This document shows positions 12,899 through 26,573 of a stretch of 64,000 nucleotides of DNA, in pieces. Below the pieces are notes generated by a model that worked only from the letters and a program-made list of their open reading frames with translations, searched no databases and was not told the origin of the DNA. Made by a program: the position numbers and the translations under genes. The stretch's first letter is position 1. Every line of letters begins with the position of its first letter. The stretch is from Amoebidium appalachense (Eukaryota > Ichthyosporea): positions 1,860,001 to 1,924,000 of the forward strand of contig CAVNZM010000016.1 in NCBI GenBank assembly GCA_963693365.1. The letters are read 5' to 3'.

Positions 12899-13546
12899 GG
12901 GGGGGACGGGGAAGGGGAGGGGAGGAGACGAGCGGGGAAAATTAGGCTTGTGTAAGGGTGATACCTTCGGGATGATGTGGGTTTGTGGGTTGTAGGGGGT
13001 TTGGGGGGGGAGGGGGGGGGGGGGGGACATAAGGGGAATGGGGTAAAATTGTGAGGGAACTGGGGGGGGGGGGGGGGGGGGGGGGGTACATATGTAGCAT
13101 ATGAGCAAATGGCCTTGGCTTGTGTACCACCAATGACATAGTGAGTATCTGGTATCCCACCCGGCCGTGCGTGTGTGTGTGTGCGCGCGCGTACACACAC
13201 ACACACACACATGGAGCACGCTTATGCCCAAGAGCCCTCCTCCCGCCCCCTCCCCCCACCCCCTCCCCCCCGGGGCCGCCGCTACCGCGCGTCCGTTTTA
13301 TTGTTGTGTCGTCTAAATTTATTTTCCGTTTTACTAATAACTATTAATTAATTCATCCTTTTTCTTCCAGAGCTTGAGGAGGTAGCCAAGCAAGAGTACA
13401 AGAAGCCGCAGTACATTCCAGAAGGGGAGGCGGAGCTGGTGCGAAAACTCATCAAGAAGCACGGCACAGACTACAAGGTGTGTGGTGTATGTGCGATGGT
13501 TTTGGCGTGGTTTCTTTTCGTATTTGTAATGTTCTTTAGGATTAAA

Positions 13547-13620
<74 letters not shown>

Positions 13621-14065
13621 TGTTTTATGTTGTGTGAGTTTGTGGGTGGGTGTTGTTGGGGGGGGGGGGGGGGGGGGAGGGGGAGGGGGAGGGGGTTGTT
13701 GTCGCTGTTGTTTACTTGTCGTGGCTGTACGGAGGAGTGTTGAAGTAGAGGGGGAAGGTGTGTGCTGAAAGAGTGTGTGTGTGTTGTTTTTTTGTTTGTT
13801 TGTTTTGTTTGTTTTTTTTTTGCGCGCGGGGGGGGGGGGGGCACAAGTGTTTGTGGCTTAGGTTTTGGTATGCATCGTTGGTGTTTGATATTTGATCCTC
13901 TTGTGTGTCGCAATAAATACTCATTTATGCCACTTTTTACAGGCAATGTCGCGAGACATCAAGCTTAACACGTACCAGCACACGGCCAAGCAACTAAAGA
14001 AGAAATGCGAGAATTTCCTGGCTGCGTTAGCAGAGGTGTCTGGCGATGAGCAGATGAGTGACTAG
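8889..14065 (+). CDS. NOP16: NOP16, nucleolar 60S ribosome biogenesis protein
   Basis: Four exons, 8889-9032, 12457-12619, 13371-13477 and 13943-14065, join at phases 0, 1 and 0 with clean GT-AG borders. They give 178 codons and a TAG stop, the same length as the human protein as I recall it. The N-terminus is basic (MANIRARKSRRNK...NKKRGNQN), as expected for a nucleolar protein. Then come VAKVWDKKK joined to SIWHNYEKLGLVADPN, KKHGTDYKAMSRDIKLNTYQ across the third junction, and TAKQLKKKCENF. All are hallmark NOP16 blocks. NOP16 helps assemble the large ribosomal subunit in the nucleolus. Introns of 3.4, 0.75 and 0.47 kb are largely TG, G, C and T repeats. The ATG at 8889 is the first in frame. 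Confidence 0.94.
10005..10152 (-). repeat. Poly(G)-bordered dispersed repeat, subfamily 1
   Basis: The inverted copy reads, on the plus strand, CCTGGGGATGGGCTCTGCG, then GTTGCATACTTGAATGTTTG and TACTTCGTACCGTGTTCAGC, then CATTCAA followed by more than 30 C. That is the complement of the copy at 1465-1666, minus its far end, with the poly(G) border on the same side. It lies in NOP16 intron 1. Confidence 0.8.
10233..10300. repeat. (CA)n microsatellite
   Basis: An uninterrupted CA array of about 34 units in NOP16 intron 1. A large (TG)n array follows at 10646-10770, also intronic. Confidence 0.95.
12296..12385 (-). repeat. Poly(G)-bordered dispersed repeat, divergent partial copy
   Basis: The complement begins after poly(G) with GTTAGAATGTGTTATAGAGT, then TCGAAGTACACATTTACAAC. 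This aligns with 58250-58310 (GTTAGAATGCGTTGTAGAGT, then ACGAAGGACATATTCACGAC). The GAGCCCATCC core is missing. It lies in NOP16 intron 1, 70 bases upstream of exon 2. Confidence 0.6.
12651..13086. repeat. Homopolymer cluster: poly(T), poly(G)
   Basis: T runs at 12651-12680 and 12796-12842 and G runs at 12868-12897 and 13063-13086 fill NOP16 intron 2. On the sense strand the T runs are far from the acceptor at 13370, so they are not its pyrimidine tract. Confidence 0.9.
13548..13620. repeat. (TG)n microsatellite
   Basis: A near-perfect TG array of about 36 units in NOP16 intron 3, followed by a G-rich block at 13658-13695. Confidence 0.95.
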
Positions 14066-14454
14066 ATGCTTGTTAACAATAGTAGTTATGTTTTTAGGAC
14101 GACTGTTTCGGTATGTTATCACTGTGCTTCACTGGTGAGGCCTCCATTCTTGGTAGGCCAAATAGTAGAGTCCCCTTTCTTCAATATATGTTCTGCACTT
14201 TTTGGCCGATGTTACAAGGTTCTTGCAGTGTACTAGACATGCACCTTTTGTTGCATTTGTGCTCGAGACATGAAATGTGTACGTCTTATAGATCTACCGG
14301 TTACAATAGTTATTTTTCGATTTTCACAGTGACCTCGGGATGCTCATTGGTTTGATGTTTCTGCTCTTTTGGCTTAGTAAGCTTCAGGTGCTACACTTCG
14401 GTGGATGGTTGTTTACAAGGGTTTACCGTGTGTGTGTGTGTGTGTGTGTAATAA

Positions 14455-14486
<32 letters not shown>

Positions 14487-14902
14487 AGAAGCTCGTCAAT
14501 ATTCTGGGGCGCTTAGGTTGAACAACATGGATGTTCCTTACAGAGACACAGTGCTGAGAATTTATTTTCCCGCTTTATTTTATGCGTCAGCCAATCAAAT
14601 GGTGCCACGGCAACAAATTTACATTCCGCGAATCGAAATGTCTATTCGATCAGTCGGTGTCGACTCGGAGTCGGTCTTTGGAATTGCAGCTTGTGTTGTA
14701 TACAAAGAAATTCTGTGACTGTTTTTTTCTCTTGACATTAGCTTTTCCATATCAATTTGGCTTTTTTTTTTGTTGCATAATACTAAGCAAAATGCGACAT
14801 AATCTTACACGGCGTAGCTTTCACTAAAAAATTCCATTCCCATGCATAGAGCTTTGCGCCAATCACGTTCTTCCACGTACATAGCAACTTCCAAATTCCA
14901 CG

Positions 14903-14909
14903 TATAAAA
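14903..14909 (+). promoter_or_regulatory. Possible TATA box of RAMP4
   Basis: TATAAAA lies 114 bases upstream of the RAMP4 ATG, a spacing compatible with a short 5' untranslated region. It is only a sequence match. Confidence 0.45.
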
Positions 14910-15022
14910 TGACTTCACACCACCGGCGTGCCTCAGTATTCCAAACTTTGAACGTGACCCACATTTCTTTCCTTTCACAACTGCATCCCTTTCCGTGGGC
15001 CCCTCCCACCACATCTCTGAAA

Positions 15023-15217
15023 ATGGTTGCCACTCCTCGTATGCGCAAGGCTGCTGAGAAGCACTCCAAGAACATAGAACGCCGTGGCCAGGTCGTCACC
15101 AAGAAAGAGGAATCAAGCAAGTCCCCCCTCACCCCGGCATTGTTCGGCTTCCTGGTCTTCGTTGTCGTTGGGTCATCCATCGCCACCACGTTCCAGTTCA
15201 TGTGGTCAACCAACTAA
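15023..15217 (+). CDS. SERP1: SERP1/RAMP4, stress-associated ER protein
   Basis: A 64-residue intronless open frame from the ATG at 15023 to TAA at 15217. The conserved RAMP4 pattern is present: MVATPRMRKAAEKHSKNIER, then RGQVV, a short charged linker, a proline, and one C-terminal membrane helix (ALFGFLVFVVVGSSIATTF) ending FMWSTN. RAMP4 is a tail-anchored ER protein associated with the Sec61 translocon that stabilises new membrane proteins under stress. The length matches the family (about 65 residues). The frame is open further upstream, but homology begins exactly at this Met. Which of the animal paralogues it corresponds to cannot be told. Confidence 0.95.
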   Translation: MVATPRMRKAAEKHSKNIERRGQVVTKKEESSKSPLTPALFGFLVFVVVGSSIATTFQFMWSTN

Positions 15218-16365
15218 ACCTATCTGCAGAGAATGCTGCAGCTACGCGAGAGTAGTTGAGCCGTAAGGAACAGACGAATGTTGCTGCGTCATTTCTGCGC
15301 TCTACACCAAACCGTTTGAACGTTTCAGTGAACTTCAAAACGACACACCTGAAGGCTACTTCGTAAATCAAACGAAAATGCTTGACTCAGCCGTATTTGC
15401 AGGCAGCTTCGTCGTTTTTTCTGAAACGGTGAGATTCTATCACTATTCGAACGTATGTGACATATAAGGGTGGAGCAACGAATGTTGTGAGCTGGCCTCC
15501 CCCAAATATAGTATATAGATGAAACACATGTTACAGCTGCAGGGTTCCTCATGACATTGCATTTCTTGCCCTTTAGGCGTGAGCTTTAACCATACCCCTC
15601 TTCATCCAGGCTGGCTACACCAGATTTTGGTTTTGTCGTAGCTCAAGCAAGAGGAACTCCTGCAGACTCAGTCATTCAGCTACACACATCACAGTACTTG
15701 CCTGGAAGCACTTGCTTGGAGTTCGTCTCTGGCCACGTATTGGCTTCTCTTCACTCTTACACCGTTTCCCGTTCTCTAATCTTTTTTTCTGATCGTAATT
15801 CCGTGATTCCCACCTATCACCCTCCCCCCACCCCCCTTTCCCCCCACCCTCACCCTTCCCCCCTAACGGTATATGATAAAACAACGACGACACGTCTTGT
15901 ATTTCTTTTATCAGACTCTATCCTATCTGTGCGCTCTCTGTCCTCACAGCCATTCACACAGATACCTGAGGATGCATAGTCGGTGGTGTTCGTGGTGTGT
16001 GTAGGGAAGGGGGGGGGGGGGGCTTCCCTTATTCTGGTATTCAGGGGGGGGGGGGTCCCTTATTCTGGTATTCCTCTACTTTTCTGCATGATTTCATCGT
16101 GACTGCTTTGCGTCACGCTCTCGGGCCCTCCTCCAGGCGCCCCACCCACCCCCCAACCCCCTCTCCCCCTTCCCCCCCGGGTGCCGCCGAGGCAGCCGTT
16201 TCCCTAGAAGCTCCTTCCATTCTCTTTTGTTTCCGCTTCTTGATTGCTTATAAAAGAGTGGATCCCTCCCCCTCCAACCACCACCACCAAGTAGCTATCA
16301 TTATCCAGGCTGAAGTGGCCGAATTAGAGCAAGTGCACACCGCCTCGTACAAGTGTGGTGGGAAA

Positions 16366-16414
<49 letters not shown>

Positions 16415-16686
16415 CGCGAGTGTCACGGTTTTGTGCTTGTGTGTGTGTGTGTATGTGTTAGTGTTTTTCTTGATGTGCCGACTGTGTGCGCCACAAGTGT
16501 GTGTGTGTGTATGCATGCGTGTGTGCTGTACATGCGCTCGCGGGTGTGAGCATGTGTGTTTGCGTAGGTGGGAGAGTGGGTTGGCTTGTGTGTGTGCATG
16601 TTTGTGGTGTGCCATGTGTGTATACGTATGTGTGGGTGAGTAGGTGGGTAGGTCGGTGTGTGTGTGCATGTGTGCGTGTGTATGGT

Positions 16687-16772
<86 letters not shown>

Positions 16773-17206
16773 CGTGTGTGTGTGTGTGGGTGCGTGTGTG
16801 TGCGCATCTGTGAATGTGTGTGCATGTGCGTGTGCGTGCTGTGTGTGTGTGTGTATGTATGTATGTGTTTGGGTGTCGGGTGTGTATATTATGTGTGCGG
16901 CATTTGGGTAGGATTTGGGTGTGTGTGTGTGTTAATGTTAGTTCAGATGTGTGTATGTGAGCGACGGCGTACATTACCTTTGCCTGCAAGTTGTTTATAA
17001 AGTTTCTTTTTTTTTTTTTTTTTTTTTTTTTCGAGCGGGGGGGAGGGGGGGGGGGGGAAAGAGAAAGAAAGAGAGAGGAAGGTGGGGGGGGGGGGGGGGG
17101 GGGGGGGGGTGTCAAGTTTAACTGGATGAGTGAAGGCGTGTTATGGTGTGCGTGATGCACGTACGTCGTGGCGGTGGTGGCGTTGGTGGTGGTGTGTGTG
17201 TGGCCT

Positions 17207-17246
<40 letters not shown>

Positions 17247-17520
17247 GGGGGGGTAGGTGGAGGACTAAGGGATGTGGGCATTGTGAACGGAGCAGTGGGG
17301 GGGTGATGATACCGGGTAATTTTGGAGGAAGGTGGTGTATACAAACGGGGGAATTCGAAGGGATGAGGTCGTATGCCATGATACAGAAGCACTGTTATAA
17401 ACATAGGCGATAAACAGAAAATTTATGCCGACTCTAAGGAATTCTTTGTTTCGAAATGGGTGAGGGGGTATACTATAGAAGTAACTTTGGTGGGTGGGTG
17501 GACTTCCACCCGGCCCTGTC

Positions 17521-17559
<39 letters not shown>

Positions 17560-17600
17560 CTCCCCCCCTGCCCTGGGGGAAACCGTCTCCAGTCTCCGCA
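15218..17600. other. Intergenic region with (TG)n and G runs
   Basis: From 15218 to about 16370 the sequence is mostly unique, with no exon I can support. From 16375 to 16960 it is TG-rich, including about 45 uninterrupted units near 16690-16770. G runs lie at 17085-17109 and 17210-17245 and a C run at 17522-17557. Confidence 0.75.
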
Positions 17601-17635
17601 CCACGCGCACACACTAAATACTAATAAAAACGCAC

Positions 17636-17957
17636 CTGCATGCACATGTACCACACACGGACACGAGGTGCACAAGCCAGCGATGCCAAAGTATTCGTCC
17701 TTGGCCCAGCTGGCAACGCTGTGGTTGTGATGGAAGTATACGGGCTGGCCGGGACCCTCGTTCTCCTCCCCGTCAGCGGTGAAGTTTTTGAACGACGTGT
17801 AGAGAGCGCACGCGGTGTGCTTGTTTTTCGCGTCAACAGGAACGGGTTGGAACCCGAGGCACGTAGACATCTTGTGCACAGGGACGCACATGCCTTCACC
17901 GTGGCACCTCCGCTAACTTTTGCCTCGGTGAAATTTCCGCCCTTTGCGAGGCGCGAG
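17636..17957 (-). pseudogene. PAN/Apple-like domain exon with a one-base frame break
   Basis: On the minus strand an acceptor (TTTACAG at 17958-17964) opens an exon encoding GGATVKACASLC. After that the frame must move by one base to read KMSTCLGFQPV...NKHTACALYTSF, with a donor at 17635. The pattern (KACASLC, then CLGFQ, then CALY) is that of a PAN/Apple-type extracellular disulfide domain. The length is one base short of a phase-consistent exon, so one base is missing near 17870. That is either a decayed gene or an assembly error. An EGF-like exon 1.8 kb upstream on the same strand shows the same kind of break and may belong to the same secreted or membrane protein. Confidence 0.5.
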
Positions 17958-18664
17958 CTGTAAACCATCGAGCACCCTTCGATTTTTGTTGTAGTACGTA
18001 GTATAAGGTAAGATCTTTTCAGTTTGTATTGTGTCTTAGTCCATGTGCTTAGGATGAATATCACACTCCTATCATGTAAAGTGTGCCATCGATCTCTGAT
18101 GTACTTGTATACTTCGCGTTGTACCAGCCCTAATCGTATTGAGATATCGATTAGAATGTGTGTACACGGATCCACCCACTCAGGGAGAGACGTGTAAATG
18201 TTCGGTGTAGTTATGCTATTAATATATTGTTTGTTGATCTATACTCTCTTCTCCTTTCTCTTTCTTCTTCTTTATTTCCTTTTCCTTTCTCTGCAAAAAG
18301 TATAAGTTATAACTTGTGTAATAAGCCAAGGAACTTCCCATTCCTGACTATGTGATTAACCATATCCAGTAATCGTATTCTACCAGCTGCAAGCACACCC
18401 AAGGAATACAACTCCACCGTTGAAGATGTACCCTGAACTACACTTAAGGCAATTCGTCGAACTGAAAAGCGAGAAGATGATACGTCGTGTGGTTCGGTCA
18501 CAAGCAGCGTGACGGCAATGTGCATTGGTCCTGCAATTTAATTGGCAGGCAGTTGAATCGCTCACAGTTGATTGGCTGAGACGCTGCGATGGGAGGGGGG
18601 TATCCGCAATTTGAGCGAAAGGTTTCTGCAGGGTTTCGCGCGAGTGACAAGAACGTATGTCATT

Positions 18665-19251
18665 GAGCCGCTTCACGTGGGAGCTAGAATTTAGAAATGC
18701 GGCAAATCTGGAAGTTCTAAATTGTCTTTAGAACGTTCTAAATTGTTCCGGTTCGCACAGGTATGATTTAGATAATTTAGAAACTCTACATTGTTTCTTG
18801 CTTTGTTTAATAAATAAATGTAAAAACTTAACACTGAGACTGTGATAAATATTTTATAAGCTTATAAATATGCATATTAATATTTTTTGCAAGGTTTATA
18901 TATACGTATCGCTGAAAACTTCATAACAAAAAAGAAGACAGAAACTACAGCATAGCACAGGTATGCAAAAAACCCCTTTTGGACCAATGATCTTCAATAA
19001 GGTCATTGATTGGTCTAGACAAAATGCAGCCGACCAATCGGAAATCAGTTCAATTTCTAGATTGGCTCCAGACATCTGGAAGACCCCCCCTCCCCCCTCT
19101 TCCAGATTGCGACATCTGGAAGATGGGCATCCAGATTCTAGACCCTGATGGAATGCATTAAATTTAAAGTGATCAATCGGAGTGGACATGTTTTAACGCT
19201 AATTATCTAGATTCCCATTATCTAAATTCTAGCCCCCACGTGAAGCGGCTC
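18665..19251. mobile_element. Non-autonomous DNA transposon with inverted ends
   Basis: GAGCCGCTTCACGTGGGAGC at 18665 is inverted at the right end (GCGGCTC at 19245-19251). The arms agree over about 30 bases through CTAGAATTTAGA with one difference. The 3-bp ATT flanks both sides (18662-18664 and 19252-19254) as a possible target duplication. The 587-bp interior is AT-rich with short repeats of TCTGGAAGA and no coding frame. Confidence 0.75.
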
Positions 19252-19330
19252 ATTGTTTCTCCGCTCTTTGTACCTGCGGGTTGTGTATATTAATAGTGTC
19301 AATTGCGAAACTTTCTGTTTCTGTGCCACG

Positions 19331-19598
<268 letters not shown>

Positions 19599-19756
19599 GT
19601 GCGACTGAGGAGTAACTTTCGAGTGCTGCAGGAGGGACTCGTGAGATCCGAAGAGAAATCTAAGTCACCAGTGGAGGGAAGGGGAGGGTAGGGGGGCCCG
19701 GGGGGGAGGGGGTGGGGGGGAGGGAAGGAAAGGGATGGGAGGGGAGGGGCACGTAC

Positions 19757-19878
19757 GGTCCTTTGTGCAAGCTGTGCCGTTGCCCGAGTAGCCGCTGTTG
19801 CCGGTGCAGTTGTAGAGGGTGGGGGTGTCGGTGCATTGGTATCGCACAGATGTGTGCCTAGCGCACACTCATTCACCG
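19757..19878 (-). pseudogene. Calcium-binding EGF-like exon with a frame break
   Basis: On the minus strand the exon starts after CAG at 19879-19881 with VNECALGTHLCDTNA, then needs a one-base shift to read CTDTPTLYNCT..SGYSGNGTACTKD. It ends at a GTACGT donor. The NEC start, cysteine spacing and GYSGNG tail are EGF-like, and both borders are phase 1, the usual module phase. The exon is 122 bases, so it is out of frame, and the expected fifth cysteine is a glycine. It is a degenerate or misassembled EGF module. Confidence 0.6.
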
Positions 19879-19889
19879 CTGTGTGTGTG

Positions 19890-19924
<35 letters not shown>

Positions 19925-20039
19925 ACGGTGACTCTGTGTGTGTGCCGGGAGTGACTGAATTTAAGATCATATTGGTACTTTGAAAATAGGTTCTATCCCG
20001 GTGTCTTAATATTCCGGGCTCTATAGCCCATGGTCTGAG

Positions 20040-21350
<1,311 letters not shown>

Positions 21351-21358
21351 GCACAGGG

Positions 21359-21406
<48 letters not shown>

Positions 21407-21604
21407 GATGTGGAATCAATGGTCTCAATCTTTCAGAGACTGGGAAATCGGAGTCGTCAGTGGGGAGCTTGGGGTTGGACATGGAAATATATATAGGGGT
21501 GGGTTGTGGACTGGTGTGGTAAGTGGTTGCGGACTAATATGTGCGCTAGTGTGTGTGTGTGTGTGTGTGTGGCATGTGTATGTGTGTGTGTGTGTGTGTG
21601 TGTG

Positions 21605-21649
<45 letters not shown>

Positions 21650-22369
21650 TGTGTGTGCATGTGTGTGTGTGTGGGTGTGGGTGTGCGTGTGTGTCTGTGT
21701 GTGTGTGTGTTGATAATTCGCACAGATCTATTCGGACACTTTTGTCCTAATTAACCTATTTTTAGACGATCGCGCTATTTCTAGCGCAGTTGCATAGTAA
21801 CCAGGCCTCAAAAAGGTGAAAAACGTGAAATTCACGTCATTTCGACATAGTAACATATATAACATATAGGGTCTCCGACGCCATCTCTTGGGCGCATTTG
21901 GTCATCGAAATTGGCGACCTTCTAAGAAAACACGTGGTTTTTCCGCTAAATTTTAATTTAAACTAAAATAACTTTCGTTGTGTGTTTCTGGAGCGGCTAA
22001 GACCACTATGTGCTGCTAGCTAGAGATATAGGCTAACGCATGCAAAAAACCCGACCACCTAATCTTAATTCTGAGGCAACCTACCTAAGGTCCAACTTAG
22101 GGCACTTTTATCGAGAAAACCTTAGCCACACTGTCCCTGTTACCACCCGTTCTACTTCTAAGACCTTGTTAACGACTTTTCTTCAATTTTCTGGCTAGTT
22201 AATGAGGAAAGTAAGTACAAAAGGTTTTAAACGTGGTTCTTCTTTACACTTGTTGCTACTAGTTCCAGTCCCTTCTATTATAGAAGACAAAATAAAGGAA
22301 GCTTATACCCCACGAAAGGTATGCTCGAGATCACAAACCCAAAGCAGTCTGCAAAGTCTGCAACTTTAC

Positions 22370-22616
<247 letters not shown>

Positions 22617-22677
22617 GCGCCTGTTGTTTTGCTTGTCATTTGTTGTTCTGGTTGATTACCTGTAATCTTCGCTTATT

Positions 22678-22712
<35 letters not shown>

Positions 22713-23344
22713 TGTGCGGGGTTGCACATACCGGTGTCTACTTTTCTTCTTACTGTTTTTCTCTCCACACACTTCATCTGTCCACTTCTGCATACCCCCT
22801 TTCATAGCTATAGACACACTTCACACATTGCGTTACGCGCACGCATGCACACACCGCTCTGTTGGCGACAGCTCCCTTGGAACCCATGCGGCATGTTACC
22901 CGCCGGCGTAACATAACTCGGACTATCGGTTTGGCTTTTTTCAAGCCCAAAGCAATGGGTGATACCATATTTCCGGCTGACATCCGGGGGCATAGCTTTC
23001 CGTTCGAAGACGATAAAGTTCCGCCCTAGTAAGCGTGTTACTACCCTGCGGCGTGGGTCAAATCTCATATTTTCCCCTCTGATTACGAATTCTGTGGCCT
23101 TCGGGACTTAATTCTTTTCAGCTGGTGTAGTATGTTAGCCAGGGAAGTATCGACTTAGGTATCGACGGGGGAGCTTCCTAGAAGCCCCGTCTCCTGAGTT
23201 CCTATCTATATTTTTCTTGCTTCTGCTTACTGCTGCAACTTTAACCCCCGGCCTTTCCCACTGCCCTTGCCTGCATAAGCAACCCTGCTCGTCTCTGATC
23301 AAGACGGGTGACCTACTCATGTTCAAGTGAAACAGTATCTGAGT

Positions 23345-23518
23345 TGGGTTTCGTTAACGAGGGGAATAGGTCGAAACTCGGGTACTGTGGATGACGTGGG
23401 CCCCCCCTGAGGATGGGCTCTGCTTATTATGCATACTCTTTATGTATGGCTTGCATTCTGCATCGTGTTATCCGTTTGTTCTTGTGTACTTCGTACTTTT
23501 TGACGCATTCAAAACCCC
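23345..23518 (-). repeat. Poly(G)-bordered dispersed repeat, subfamily 1
   Basis: On the plus strand GAATAGGTCGAAACTCGGG, CCTGAGGATGGGCTCTGC and TTGTGTACTTCGTAC lead to CATTCAAAACCCCCCC. This is the complement of the 1465-1666 copy, with a short C run at the border. It lies within the piggyBac-like element, just beyond the transposase stop codon. Confidence 0.75.
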
Positions 23519-23543
23519 CCCACCTCCTCTCTCTCTCTCTCAC

Positions 23544-24200
23544 CTACTGCTCCTGCTCTTTGGTTCTGCGGTGACGTACAGGCACCCCCTTTTCCAGGTG
23601 CTGCTCGTAGCAGTTGCGATTTGAATTTTTGTAGCACAATGCCACACGGCACCTGCTGCACATCCAGCTCACCCTGCTGCGCTTGTATCCCTTTTGATCC
23701 GTGCGCGCGCACATAACACAGTCGAGCCGCTTGCCGGAACCGATAAGCACCGGGTGACAGAGGTTGCTTCGTTTGGCGGTTGTGGTGTTTGTTGACAGCG
23801 ATTTTAGTATGCGCGCACTTTGTTTGCCGGCTGGCAGAAGTGGGTTGTTGAGAAGTTCACCCACAAGTTTTTCGCACCACTGCTCGTTTGAAAGTGCATT
23901 CTTGTCCCCGTCTGCAATGAGATGCTTGTAGGCCAGGTAGGTGTTTACAAACACCATACCAACTAACCCAGCAAAGGTGCGGTGCCAGGGTGTGTGGGGG
24001 ACCCATGCCTGCTCGAGTGAACTGTTCCCTTGCCGGAGTTTGTTGTGTACGTCTGCACTGATGGAATATGTGAAGAATTCGCGCACTGCTTTTGGCATGG
24101 GCACTTGTGTTCCGTTTTTTGTGATACGGGGAGCTCCTGCTTCCGTACTTCCTGCCGTCGTTACTACACGCATGCTGAAATCCTTATCCTGCCAACGTAT
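23544..24200 (-). pseudogene. piggyBac-type transposase, C-terminal part
   Basis: About 215 codons ending at a stop at 23544. The segment PHTPWHRTFAGLVGMVFVNT then YLAYKHL matches the end of the DDE_Tnp_1_7 fold, where a W..F..L....VNTY pattern is typical. The C-terminal region has CVMC, WMCSRCRVALC and CYEQHLE, a cysteine/histidine zinc-binding tail as in piggyBac transposases. Upstream the frame runs into a G-rich tract at 24200. The catalytic aspartates are not in this piece, so it cannot be active alone. Confidence 0.75.
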
Positions 24201-24279
24201 GGGGGGGATGGGAGAGGGAGAGGGCGAGCCCCCGCCCCCCCTCTCCCCCCCTCCCCCCTCCCCTCAATAAAAAGGATAT

Positions 24280-24500
24280 ATACGCCTTCGCACATCCCAC
24301 AACTAGCTGAATCTCGCTCCGTGGTACTTCTTCTACTTTCCCGTCGTAGTCTATGTGTACCAACCATTTATTGTTCTTTAATACTTGCACAGTTGTGCCT
24401 GTGAACTGTTTCGTTTCCCATTCTTCACCAAACTGCTCTTTACTCCAACGTTCATCATCGTTCCTGACTTTACCATCAAAGATGCGTGGAAAAACCCAAA
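24280..24500 (-). pseudogene. piggyBac-type transposase, N-terminal accessory domain
   Basis: A minus-strand open stretch encodes VFPRIFDGKVRNDDERWSKE, then an FTGTTVQVLKN..WLVHIDYDGKVEEV segment. The FDG, FTG.V and W.V.YDG pattern resembles the small beta-barrel domain found before the DDE domain in some protist and fungus-like piggyBac elements. Only about 100 bases separate it from the C-terminal piece, so the central catalytic region has been deleted. No start codon is clear. Confidence 0.55.
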
Positions 24501-24899
24501 CTCTCTGGTCTTTCCTTAAACGCCTAACAATTTTCTTTTCTTTTCACCTATTTCTACTCTAATTCTACCTTGTTCTTTTTGTTTTCTAGCGCGCAAACTA
24601 TCATGCAGTGTCTTTTAGTTCGGAAACCAAACGGTGTCCGTGATCGGACAGTCGGACACCCCAAAACTGGGGGAAAACGGTGCCACCCATGATCTTTTGC
24701 GCGCCAAAAGCTACTCACTCTGCAGTCCTATTGGTTTCCTATAAAGACAAAAAAGGCAGGAAAATACTAGACCTCATTGGCCATACCCAGCTTGTGGGGT
24801 GTTTCCTAGCGAAAACAACGCTAGCGACGCCGCCGAAAAAGATAGGACACTTTTGTCCTTTTTAGCCATTAATTAGGACAGATTTGTCCGGTTATGCGG

Positions 24900-26560
24900 A
24901 TTATCAGTGTGCGTGTGTTGGTGTGACGGTGTGACATGTGCGTGTGTGTGTGTACATAAACATACACCGTGTGGGTGTGTCGGTGTGTGTATAAATTTTA
25001 AGGACACATGCGTGACTCACCCGCAACTGAAGTTCTTCGCAATCATTCACATCAACACGTATGTATCAACCCCGGCACAATACCGTTGCACACCAGACTG
25101 AGTTCGTATCATATCAGTGCTGCTACATTTGGAGGTAGCTCTTATTTTTCAAGGCTGATAAAACTCTCCTACCGAAACGACTGATCACGCGCCAACTCAT
25201 ACCCTTGAAAAATAGACAGAGTATACTTGCTCATACGGCGGCTGAGGCCACATGTTCGAACGTGGCAGACGTCAGTGAGTCATGCCACATGCAGCATGCG
25301 CACGTGCATGCACATGCATGAAGATTACTAGTCTGAGCCATGACTTCTCGCCTGAGTTCAACTCTCCCACAGACAACTCAGACAGAGACGAGACCGTCCA
25401 TGACGTCATTACAGCTCTACCACAAAATACATGAGGCTCAGGTCGATGGCACACGTGGTCCATTTGGCCCCCTATATAATATTAGATCTCCAAAGAATTC
25501 GAACGCCATACATATCACTTATGATCATTAACAAGCAGAGGGCATTACCATGTTTAAACAAAAACATAAGTAACTATTGTGCACCAAGCCCTTAGGCATT
25601 TTACAGTGTTTGCAGGCAGTGTGTATCTTTTGGGTGCCGCGTATTCTGTGACATGCATGATGTAACTTGTCGCAAAGTTCAAATTTAAGCTTGCAGACGT
25701 CATAAATGACGTCACCCATGGTATTCCCAGATCTAAACAGGGTGTGCGATTTATGAGTCCTATGGCTTGGAATACGGACGAATCAACTTTCAAGTGATAT
25801 AAGTCCAACTGTTCAAGGTGGAAAAATTAAGCAACATAACTCGCGCAATTAGCTGTATATATACATATATCGCTAGAAAAACAGACTGCACAAAGCTCTG
25901 TTTTGGCTATATTAGTGCACTTTCAACTCTTACCTCTGGGGACCGTGTGGCATACCAGAGATGACATCTTATCGCGTTTTACGACCCTGAGATCTGAGCC
26001 TGACTGATTAGAAAATTCGAAAGCATGTATACAGATTAGCCTGGTAACAGCCTGCTGTCGATGCACACTGCCACACACACACAAACAAAAAAAAAAGGAA
26101 ATTTTTTATTCTGCGTCTTTGTATTTCTGCAGCCGCGTTGTTTGCCCTCTTGCAGCGATTGAAATTTTCTGAGTGCAAATGATTGGCATGACAATCCACA
26201 TACCTAATGCCCTTTTTTTGAAGTGAGTCGAGGCAGCCTCAGGCAGGCACCCCCTGGAATTTTTTGCACAGGCCACTCGAAATCCCCCCACATTTTGTAT
26301 CAGCTTTAGCCAATCAAAACATGCGTTTCCTGATAAAATTCCCAATGACAATGTATCTGGAATGTATATGTAGTGGCATAGTGTTCCACAATCACATACC
26401 TTCCCTTCTATAATAGCGCCGACTGATGTCCGCTTACGTCAGTTTTGCAGGTGTCTTTGGTCTTTCACACACGTTTGTATATACACATAGAGCTATACTG
26501 TGGGACTTTTACGTTATGAACTACGCGCAAAAACAAGCTACGTAAGCCTACAAAGAGCTA
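24900..26560. other. Unique intergenic sequence
   Basis: Apart from a short TG-rich piece at 24907-24990, this is ordinary mixed sequence. Only short open frames without recognisable domains are present. I see nothing to annotate. Confidence 0.6.
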
Positions 26561-26573
26561 TACATCATAGAGA

